From CAZHUN01 sp043801115 (lineage in GTDB: Archaea > Iainarchaeota > Iainarchaeia > Iainarchaeales > UBA10191): a stretch of DNA of 5,131 nucleotides. The first letter of the stretch is position 1. Every line of letters begins with the position of its first letter. Shown here piece after piece: positions 1 to 4,757 of this stretch. Location of the stretch: assembly GCA_043801115.1 (NCBI GenBank), contig JAZDMJ010000001.1, positions 1-5,131 on the forward strand. Direction: 5' to 3'. A program made the translations under genes and the position numbers. The notes under the pieces were generated by a model. It did not search any database. It saw only the letters and a program-made list of their open reading frames with translations, and was not told the DNA's origin.

Positions 1-20
1 CCCTTCACGTACTTTTTGTC

Positions 21-293
21 CTAAGTGGCACGGCCTCCAATCAGCCCGGCAATGCCCGCCCCTCGCAGTTGTAACATGAGCTGGTAACGGCAAACGACTC
101 CGAACAGAACGCCCAGCAGTACCGCTCCCACGCCGAGCGCAAAGCCCCTCTTCCATCCGTACAAGTACCCCGCGAGCACTGCAATGGCGAGCACGGGCTG
201 GAAGGCGGAAGAATATGGAAACAAGCTGAACACGAGCAAGAGCACAAAGGCAATTCCGAACAGAATCAATGTGTTATTGTCCTTGTCTTCCAT
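21..293 (-). CDS. Small multi-pass membrane protein, function unknown (90 aa)
   Basis: I do not recognise the family. The start is placed at the ATG beginning MEDKDN. A longer reading of this frame to 422 adds 43 Ser/Cys/Trp-rich residues that overlap the upstream membrane gene and look like shadow translation. After a short acidic N-terminus come hydrophobic segments at about residues 8-27, 31-46 and 50-68. A Gly-rich hydrophobic tail follows (78-87, GAGIAGLIGG). The protein therefore probably spans the membrane three or four times, with small-residue spacing suited to helix packing. Its ATG lies one base after the upstream stop (TAG-C-ATG), and a TGGTGG element precedes it, so it is probably translated together with the 103-aa membrane protein. 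No catalytic motif is visible. That it is a real gene is fairly likely; its role is open. Confidence 0.62.
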   Translation of the reverse strand: MEDKDNNTLILFGIAFVLLLVFSLFPYSSAFQPVLAIAVLAGYLYGWKRGFALGVGAVLLGVLFGVVCRYQLMLQLRGAGIAGLIGGRAT

Positions 294-294
294 G

Positions 295-606
295 CTAGGC
301 CACCATCCAAAAAATGCCCAACACAATGATGGCCAGCAAGCTCCACTCGAGCCAGTTCTTGTAGTGGGAGAAGAAAACCCATGCGAAGAGCAAGAAGAGG
401 ACGAACAAGAACGGCGAAACAATCAATCCAATTGCGATGGCGGGAAACACGAGCCATTTTTCCTTCCACTCGATCACCCAATACCAGACGGCCGTCAAAC
501 AAATCAGGAAAAAAATGCTGAAGGTTTGCGTCATGGACGGAAACCACAACAAGGCCCAAAACGCCATTAATCCGCTGACCAGCTCGTTGACCAACCACTC
601 TAACAT
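295..606 (-). CDS. Small four-helix membrane protein, function unknown (103 aa)
   Basis: I do not recognise the family. The product is strongly hydrophobic and Trp/Phe-rich. Probable membrane segments lie at about residues 9-23, 28-45, 51-79 (long, with a central Ser-Pro at 64-65) and 86-102. Charged turns WKEK (47-50) and HYKN (81-84) sit between them. No signal-peptidase site or enzymatic motif is seen. The start is the ATG 25 bp after the nob1-like stop. An A/T box overlapping that stop lies about 26 nt before the ATG, so the gene may have its own promoter. A rival ATG at 613 opens a different frame with no membrane or domain character, and the plus-strand frame across this region is low-complexity and polar; both were taken as shadows. 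The pair with the 90-aa neighbour could be a two-component membrane complex, but that is inference. Confidence 0.6.
   Translation of the reverse strand: MLEWLVNELVSGLMAFWALLWFPSMTQTFSIFFLICLTAVWYWVIEWKEKWLVFPAIAIGLIVSPFLFVLFLLFAWVFFSHYKNWLEWSLLAIIVLGIFWMVA
301..304 (-). promoter_or_regulatory. Shine-Dalgarno element of the 90-aa membrane gene
   Basis: The minus strand reads GGATGGTGG before the start codon. GGTG ends 7 nt before the ATG at 293, matching part of the canonical AGGAGGTGATCC. It lies inside the end of the upstream gene, which fits coupled translation. Confidence 0.45.
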
Positions 607-628
607 AACTCATTCTCGTGAAAGAGTG

Positions 629-636
629 TTTTTAAA
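629..636 (-). promoter_or_regulatory. TATA-like box before the 103-aa membrane gene
   Basis: The minus strand reads TTTAAAAA, centred about 26.5 nt before the ATG at 606 and preceded by an A-rich CGAAAAACCC that could act as a BRE. The box overlaps the stop codon of the nob1-like gene. It would allow the membrane genes to be transcribed separately from nob1, with little or no leader. It may instead be ordinary A/T-rich gene-end sequence. Confidence 0.4.
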
Positions 637-1048
637 GGGTTTTTCGTTTAAAAACGCGCTTTCGCTTGATTCCGGGTTTGGAAACAGAAACAAAGGGAAT
701 CTTCAAATGTTTTGCCATATTCTGCACGCTGAAATCGTCGGAAACGAGTCGCACGTTTTTCCCCTTCTCTTTCCACTCGGCCGCGAGCGCGAGGCAGGAA
801 ATGTCCGCAGCGGAAAGCTTCGAGTCGCCGATTTTTTCCGCCACTTTCAAAACCTTTGCAGTCCAGTTCGGGCACGGGTCCACGATTTCCAATTCTTTTG
901 CGCGAATGGCGAATTCGGCCTTTTCGCGCACGCTCCACTCTTTCAATTCTAGCAGGCACAAATTCGTCATGGCGCACTTTTTCCCCTCGAACGAGAACGC
1001 GGAATTGTTGATCAACGCGCTGGAATCGAGCACGAAAATCGAAGGCAT
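632..1048 (-). CDS. nob1: Nob1-like PIN-domain endoribonuclease lacking the zinc ribbon (138 aa)
   Basis: A PIN-domain metal-dependent endonuclease. Nob1 trims the 3' end of 16S rRNA during small-subunit maturation. The N-terminal strand FVLDSSALI carries the first catalytic Asp (D8). E34 in LLELK is the probable second acid, D82 in SAADIS the third, and SDDFSVQN supplies D104/D105. The stretch DDFSVQNMAKHLKIPF followed by PGIKRKRVF is characteristic of archaeal Nob1 and less so of VapC toxins. No antitoxin gene sits upstream; the divergent neighbour is taw2. Archaeal Nob1 normally continues after this point into a Cys4 zinc ribbon of roughly 160 residues total. Here the frame stops after a basic tail (KRKRVFKRKTL), and no CxxC pairs are found downstream in the other minus frames. 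It could be a trimmed Nob1 or a Nob1-derived PIN nuclease with another target. Confidence 0.8.
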   Translation of the reverse strand: MPSIFVLDSSALINNSAFSFEGKKCAMTNLCLLELKEWSVREKAEFAIRAKELEIVDPCPNWTAKVLKVAEKIGDSKLSAADISCLALAAEWKEKGKNVRLVSDDFSVQNMAKHLKIPFVSVSKPGIKRKRVFKRKTL

Positions 1049-1054
1049 AAAAAT
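1047..1054 (+). promoter_or_regulatory. TATA-like box for the taw2 unit
   Basis: ATAAAAAT is centred about 25.5 nt before the taw2 ATG at 1076 and overlaps the nob1 start codon. With archaeal TBP/TFB spacing, transcription would begin at or next to the ATG, giving a leaderless or nearly leaderless message. Confidence 0.5.
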
Positions 1055-1070
1055 GGATGGTTGGAAGGAC

Positions 1071-1078
1071 TATTTATG
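1071..1078 (-). promoter_or_regulatory. TATA-like box for nob1
   Basis: The minus strand reads ATAAATAG, centred about 26.5 nt before the nob1 ATG at 1048 and lying over the taw2 start codon. No Shine-Dalgarno sequence is seen before nob1: the 11 nt before its ATG are CATCCATTTTT. This makes a leaderless transcript the best explanation for this gene. Confidence 0.55.
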
Positions 1079-1888
1079 GCTTTCAAGCAAAACCTGCAAA
1101 AGGAGCTCAAACTTCCGTTCGCGCTGGCGGAAAAACTTCCCGCCGGCTATCAATTGCTGGGAAGCATCTGCATCTTGAATTTGCGGCCCGAATTGAAAAA
1201 AGCGGAGAAAAAAATCGCACTCGCAGTGCTCAAAACAGTTCCGCAGGCGAAAACCGTGCTCGTGAAAACAAGCGGAGTCAAAGGGGAAATGCGGACGCCG
1301 CAGTTGAAATTTCTGGCCGGAAAACGCAACTTCACTGCGTGGCACAAGGAAAATAATTGCGTGTTCGAGTTCGACGTGCGCAAAAGCATGTGGGCGCAGG
1401 GAAACATGAGCGAGCGCCAGCGTGAAATTTCGGAAGCCAAAAAAGGGGAAAAAGTGCTGGACTTGTTCGCAGGAATGGGAGACTGGAGCATTCCTCTCGC
1501 GAAAAAAGGAAGCGTGGTTACTGCAGTGGAAGCGGAAAAGGAAACCTTCGAAGCGCTGGAAAAAAACTGCCGATCGAACAAGACGAAAATAAATTGTATT
1601 TTTGGAAATGCGGAAAACGTCTCGCTTCCGGAAAAGTTTGACAAGATTTTGATGGGTTGGCTGCCTGCCCCCTTCTTCGCGTTTGAAAACGCACTCAAGC
1701 ACGCGAAGCGCGGGGCGCGGATTTACTTTCACTGCACCGCAAGGAAAGGAGAAGCGGAAACGCATTTTGAGCAGTTGAAGGAAATTGCCCACGCGTGCAA
1801 GCGGAAAATCGCGCTCGAAAAAGTCGTGGAAGTAAAAAGCTATGCACCTTTCGTATTCCATTACGTGCTGGAAGTGAAAGCGGAATGA
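1076..1888 (+). CDS. taw2: Taw2, tRNA-Phe 4-demethylwyosine(37) aminocarboxypropyltransferase (270 aa)
   Basis: Transfers the 3-amino-3-carboxypropyl group of S-adenosylmethionine to C7 of the tricyclic base at position 37 of tRNA-Phe, giving yW-86. The N-terminal domain carries LRPEL (36-40) and the G-E-M-R-T-P stretch (70-75). WAQGNMSER (106-114) precedes the Rossmann fold. SAM-binding motif I is DLFAGMGDWS (129-138), with the acidic end of strand 2 at E152. The diagnostic segment is DKILMGW (189-195) followed by IYFHCTA (216-222). Trm5, the related m1G37 methyltransferase, has N-L/P-P in place of MGW. The C-terminal YAPFVFH (256-262) also matches Taw2. I start at ATG 1076 rather than TTG 1061 because the homologous part begins there. 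GGAAGG lies 7 nt upstream, although a TATA box at the leaderless distance is the rival signal. The gene ends in an ATGA overlap with proB. Confidence 0.9.
   Translation: MAFKQNLQKELKLPFALAEKLPAGYQLLGSICILNLRPELKKAEKKIALAVLKTVPQAKTVLVKTSGVKGEMRTPQLKFLAGKRNFTAWHKENNCVFEFDVRKSMWAQGNMSERQREISEAKKGEKVLDLFAGMGDWSIPLAKKGSVVTAVEAEKETFEALEKNCRSNKTKINCIFGNAENVSLPEKFDKILMGWLPAPFFAFENALKHAKRGARIYFHCTARKGEAETHFEQLKEIAHACKRKIALEKVVEVKSYAPFVFHYVLEVKAE
1874..1877 (+). promoter_or_regulatory. Shine-Dalgarno element of proB
   Basis: GTGA lies exactly 7 nt before the ATG at 1885 and matches the 3' half of GGAGGTGA. It supports that start over the earlier in-frame ATG at 1795, which lies deep within taw2. Confidence 0.4.
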
Positions 1889-2649
1889 AAGTTGTGGTGA
1901 AAGCGGGAACGAACTCGCTGATGGAAAACGGGAAAGTTAGCCGGAAGAACATTCAACTGCTGGCCGGGCAGGTTTCGACTCTCCGCCAGAACGGCATCCA
2001 CGCCATCCTCGTCTCGAGCGGCGCTATCGGAATGGGACTGGAAAAAATGGAACTGAAAGGGAAAGAATTGGACATGCCTTCCAAGCAGGCCATGGCCGCC
2101 ATCGAACAGAGCGCGCTCATGCACGAGTACGAAAAAGCATTCTCCGCCCACAACCAGAAAATCGCGCAAGTATTGTTGACGAACGGGACGTTCGCGGATG
2201 CGAAAGCCTTCGCCAATCTCAAACACACTCTCAACCGCCTCGCCGAACTGGGAGTTATTCCCATCGTCAACGAAAACGACGCCATTGCAGTAGAAGAAAT
2301 GGAACAAAAGACGTTTTCGGACAACGACGGACTCGCATGCGAACTCGCGATTCACTGGAACGCAAACCTGCTCGTTTTGCTGACGAAAGTGGGCGGAATC
2401 TACTCGCACAATCCCTCCAAAAACAGAAACGCGAAATTGCTCAACGGAATCGGACAGCTCGACCAAATCCAATCCATGGAAGGAAAATCAACCTTCGGAC
2501 TCGGCGGGGCAAAATCGAAAGTAGCCGCCATAAGAAAGGCGACCGAAAACGGAATCGCAGTGGCCGTCTGCAAAATCGAAGCCGGAGCACTCGAAAGAGC
2601 CGCCAACAGAAAACCGAACGGAAGCTATTTCGAGGCGAAGCGGAAATGA
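1885..2649 (+). CDS. proB: Glutamate 5-kinase-like amino acid kinase, PUA-less (254 aa)
   Basis: Amino-acid-kinase fold. The closest match is ProB, which phosphorylates the gamma-carboxylate of L-glutamate as the first step of proline synthesis. Motifs appear in ProB order: VVKAGTNSL (4-12) with phosphate-binding K6, SSGAIGMG (44-51), SKQAMAAIEQ (66-75), VNENDAIA (128-135), FSDNDGLA (144-151), LLTKVGGIY (165-173), GLGGAKSK (205-212) with K212, and a final GSYFEA. NEND plus DND separates it from UMP kinase, acetylglutamate kinase and isopentenyl phosphate kinase. It ends where the kinase domain ends, so the C-terminal RNA-binding PUA domain of E. coli ProB (367 aa) is absent, as in several other short ProB proteins. 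Where most ProB have TD in the nucleotide loop, this has T167-K168. It overlaps taw2 and taw3 by ATGA, so co-expression is likely. No proA or proC is in view, so the substrate is not certain. Confidence 0.85.
   Translation: MKVVVKAGTNSLMENGKVSRKNIQLLAGQVSTLRQNGIHAILVSSGAIGMGLEKMELKGKELDMPSKQAMAAIEQSALMHEYEKAFSAHNQKIAQVLLTNGTFADAKAFANLKHTLNRLAELGVIPIVNENDAIAVEEMEQKTFSDNDGLACELAIHWNANLLVLLTKVGGIYSHNPSKNRNAKLLNGIGQLDQIQSMEGKSTFGLGGAKSKVAAIRKATENGIAVAVCKIEAGALERAANRKPNGSYFEAKRK
2632..2638 (+). promoter_or_regulatory. Shine-Dalgarno element of taw3
   Basis: GAGGCGA differs by one base from GAGGTGA and lies 7 nt before the ATG at 2646. It fixes the taw3 start at the ATGA junction and rules out the in-frame extension back to 2337 inside proB. 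Confidence 0.5.
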
Positions 2650-3227
2650 ACCCTCGGTTTGAAATGGTGAAGGGACACCACATTCAAAAATTCGAAGAAG
2701 CGATGGAAGAAGGAAAAGTCGACCCTTTGATGAGAAAGTTTTGCGCGAAAATCCAGAACTCGAAAAACTATTTCACGACTTCTTCCTGCAGCGGGCGGAT
2801 TGTACTGCTGGACTTGGATGCGAACGAGCAAAAGCGCGAAGGGGCGTTCCACGCGAAATGGCATCGGAAAGTGAAAACCGAAGAAGTGTGGAAGGCGCTG
2901 AATGCTCCGAGTAAGCAAAACATTTGGTTCAAGCAGGAGCCGTTCATTTTGCACATCGGAACTTTTGATTTGGAGCACGCGCAAAAAATACTGCAGGCAT
3001 GCAAGCGGGCGGGCGTGAAAAGAGCGGGCATTAATTCCTTCAAAGAAGGAAAGTATATGGTGGAATTGATTGGACACCAGGGAATGAATTTTTGGGCGAA
3101 AGAAAAAGGGAAATTGCTGGTTGAAAAGAATTTTCTGAAAAAGCAAGTCGAAGCCGCCAATCGGAAACTGGAGCTGAACTTCAAGCACTTGAAGCGCGCG
3201 CAAAAAGAGCTGGCAAAGCTCGAGTAA
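2646..3227 (+). CDS. taw3: Taw3, tRNA-Phe wyosine-pathway N4-methyltransferase (193 aa)
   Basis: TYW3/Taw3 family. It uses S-adenosylmethionine to methylate N4 of the 7-aminocarboxypropyl-demethylwyosine at position 37 of tRNA-Phe, turning yW-86 into yW-72. The N-terminal helix ends EEGKVD (21-26). The family signature YFTTSSCSGRI spans 42-52. FHAKWHR (68-74) contains the conserved K-W-H, and PFILHIGT (99-106) is the Taw3 'P-I-L-H-V/I-G' strand. The last 30 residues form a charged, Lys/Glu-rich helix (FLKKQVEAANRKL onward), usual for the family. Length is normal. It lies directly after the kinase, two genes after taw2 whose product it modifies, and just before pheS, whose enzyme charges the same tRNA. 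The catalytic residues of this family are less well defined than those of Rossmann methyltransferases, so assignment rests on the signature motifs. Confidence 0.92.
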   Translation: MNPRFEMVKGHHIQKFEEAMEEGKVDPLMRKFCAKIQNSKNYFTTSSCSGRIVLLDLDANEQKREGAFHAKWHRKVKTEEVWKALNAPSKQNIWFKQEPFILHIGTFDLEHAQKILQACKRAGVKRAGINSFKEGKYMVELIGHQGMNFWAKEKGKLLVEKNFLKKQVEAANRKLELNFKHLKRAQKELAKLE

Positions 3228-3230
3228 AGG

Positions 3231-3238
3231 AATAAAAG
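3231..3238 (+). promoter_or_regulatory. TATA-like box before pheS
   Basis: AATAAAAG, preceded by purine-rich GTAAAGG (3224-3230), is centred about 26.5 nt before the pheS ATG in the only intergenic gap of the plus-strand cluster. It suggests that pheST can be transcribed separately from taw2-proB-taw3 with almost no leader. An AGGA at 3251-3254, 6 nt before the ATG, is a possible Shine-Dalgarno element if transcription starts further upstream. Confidence 0.45.
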
Positions 3239-3260
3239 GGCAAATTGTGTAGGAATAGTC

Positions 3261-4757
3261 ATGGAAGCATTGGGAGAAATCGAGCGAAAGGCATTGGAAG
3301 TCCTTTCAACCGAATGGAAGTCGGAACAGGAAATCGCCAAAGAGAGCAAACTGCCCTTGGACTCTGTGCGCAGGGCCATGCAGTGGCTTTCTTCGAAAGG
3401 GTTTGCGCAAGTGCAGGAGACCCCGCAAACCGCGCTCCAGCTTTCCGAAGCGGGAAAAAAAGCATTGAAAGAAGGACTGCCTGAGAAAAAGTTTTTGAAT
3501 GAATTGAAGGCGCGCAAGGGAAGGGCGGAAATGGGCGCGCTCGAAAAAGCACTCGGAATGGGAAAAGAATTCAACTTTGTATTCGGAACGTTGAAACAGA
3601 AAGCGTTTGTAACGGTTTCAAAGGGGGAAAAAGGAATCGAAATCGCGTTGAGCGGCTTGGAAGAAGAATATTTGGAAAGCCCTTCCGCGGAAGAAAGCGC
3701 GCTGGAAAAAATTGCGGACGGAAGCACATTGAGCGACAGCGAACAGGAAGTCCTTCCCTCTTTGCTCAAGCGCGGTCTCGCGGAGAAAAAGGAAAGCGTG
3801 CAACGCTCGTACTGCGCGTCTGGAAAAACAGCCGAAGTCTCGGCCTCGAAAGGAGAAATCAACATCCTCTCGCACGAAATTCTGGAATCGGGCGTGTGGA
3901 AGCAGAAGAGCTTCCGCAAGTACAACTTGCAAGACCCCGTTCCGCCCATTTTCGGCGGAAAAAAACAACCCTACTTGCAATTCTTGGAACAAATCCGCTC
4001 CAAACTCACTGGACTGGGCTTTGAAGAAATGAAAGCGCCCCTCATCGTCTCCGAATTTTACAATTTTGACGTTCTCTTTCAGCCCCAGCACCACCCCGCG
4101 CGCACGTGGAGCGACACCTATTCGCTCAAAGCGCCCAAAAAGGGAAAACTTCCTTCTCCCGCAATTGTAAAGCGCGTGAAGGAAGCGCACGAGTTCGGGG
4201 GAAAGACGGGAAGCAAGGGATGGCAGTACGAATGGAGCGAAGACATCGCGCAAAAATTGATGCCCGCCGCGCACGGCACCGCGCACTCGGCGCGCACGTT
4301 GATTGAAGGGCCGAACATTCCGGGAAAATATTTCGCCATCGCGCGCTGCTTTAGGCCGGACGTGTTGGACGCCACGCACTTGCTCGAATTCAACCAGATG
4401 GAAGGAATCATTTTGGGAAAAGAGTTGAACTTCAGGCACTTGCTCGGAATGCTCAAAGAGTTTGCCATCGAGATTGCGGGCGCGGAAAAAGTGAAATTCT
4501 TCCCCGACTATTATCCTTTTACGGAGCCTTCCGTGCAATTGAGCGCCAAACATCCCGAACTGGGATGGATTGAGTTCGGCGGAGCGGGAATCTTCCGGCC
4601 CGAACTCATGGAAGGGGTGAATGTGGACGCGACGTGTTTGGCATGGGGACTGGGAATCGACCGACTGGCCATGTTCAAGCTGGGCATCAACGACATCCGA
4701 CAATTATTCAGCGACGACTTGAAATGGCTGCGAAACGCGAAAATGGTGAAACCATAA
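3261..4757 (+). CDS. pheS: Phenylalanine-tRNA ligase alpha subunit, archaeal type (498 aa)
   Basis: Catalytic subunit of the (alpha-beta)2 class IIc synthetase that attaches phenylalanine to tRNA-Phe. Residues 1 to about 220 form the N-terminal region of winged-helix modules found in archaeal/eukaryotic PheS; the first is visible at 5-65 (EQEIAKESKLPLDSVRRAMQ). The catalytic core follows: motif 1 around GFEEMKAP (253-260) with FQPQHHPAR (273-281), motif 2 at FRPDVLDATH (364-373) followed by FNQMEG, GGAGIFRPE, and motif 3 at GLGIDRL (463-469) with a typical DIRQLFSDDLKWLR end. Two sites depart from the usual residues: LRTHTT is PAAHGT (335-340), keeping the His, and FHQxEG is FNQMEG. Length is normal for archaea. 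Its stop overlaps the pheT start by one base (TAATG), so the two subunits are translated together. Confidence 0.97.
   Translation: MEALGEIERKALEVLSTEWKSEQEIAKESKLPLDSVRRAMQWLSSKGFAQVQETPQTALQLSEAGKKALKEGLPEKKFLNELKARKGRAEMGALEKALGMGKEFNFVFGTLKQKAFVTVSKGEKGIEIALSGLEEEYLESPSAEESALEKIADGSTLSDSEQEVLPSLLKRGLAEKKESVQRSYCASGKTAEVSASKGEINILSHEILESGVWKQKSFRKYNLQDPVPPIFGGKKQPYLQFLEQIRSKLTGLGFEEMKAPLIVSEFYNFDVLFQPQHHPARTWSDTYSLKAPKKGKLPSPAIVKRVKEAHEFGGKTGSKGWQYEWSEDIAQKLMPAAHGTAHSARTLIEGPNIPGKYFAIARCFRPDVLDATHLLEFNQMEGIILGKELNFRHLLGMLKEFAIEIAGAEKVKFFPDYYPFTEPSVQLSAKHPELGWIEFGGAGIFRPELMEGVNVDATCLAWGLGIDRLAMFKLGINDIRQLFSDDLKWLRNAKMVKP
4745..4749 (+). promoter_or_regulatory. Shine-Dalgarno element of pheT
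   Basis: GGTGA lies 7 nt before the ATG at 4757, within the last codons of pheS. It supports translation of pheT from the TAATG junction. Confidence 0.55.

Larger units (their letters stand above)
1041..1084. promoter_or_regulatory. Compact divergent nob1/taw2 promoter with inverted-repeat TATA arms
   Basis: Only 27 bp (1049-1075) separate the nob1 and taw2 start codons. The plus strand reads GAAGGCATAAAAAT from 1041, and the minus strand reads GAAAGCCATAAATAG from 1084. The two arms form an imperfect inverted repeat with a purine-rich part (possible BRE) and a TATA-like part. Each arm covers or abuts the start codon of the opposite gene, so the two promoters share the same DNA and are probably regulated together or compete. 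The arrangement is seen directly; promoter activity is inferred. Confidence 0.55.

Noticed and set aside
1..20. Possible terminator after the last minus-strand gene
   Set aside because: The minus strand reads GACAAAAAGTACGTGAAGGG, with no T-run or stem; nothing can be supported in these 20 bases.
184..570. Plus-strand 128-aa polar reading frame opposite the membrane genes
   Set aside because: Low-complexity, Gln/Glu/Asn-rich product with no domain character; it mirrors two hydrophobic minus-strand proteins with a tight TAG-C-ATG junction, so it is a shadow.
632..1048. VapC toxin of a toxin-antitoxin pair
   Set aside because: No antitoxin gene is adjacent (the upstream neighbour is divergent taw2), and the C-terminal DDFSVQN...GIKRK segment is Nob1-like.
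1061..1888. Trm5 (m1G37 methyltransferase) as the identity of the taw2 gene, with a TTG start at 1061
   Set aside because: The DKILMGW segment and the YAPFVFH end fit Taw2; Trm5 would have an N-L/P-P motif there. The ATG at 1076 begins the homologous region.
2768..3949. Long minus-strand frame of 393 aa crossing taw3 and pheS
   Set aside because: Ser/Phe/Cys-rich product typical of the antisense of Lys/Glu-rich genes; both plus-strand genes beneath it have clear family motifs.
3618..4703. Minus-strand 361-aa frame opposite pheS
   Set aside because: Antisense shadow of pheS; Arg/Phe/Val-rich with no recognisable domain.
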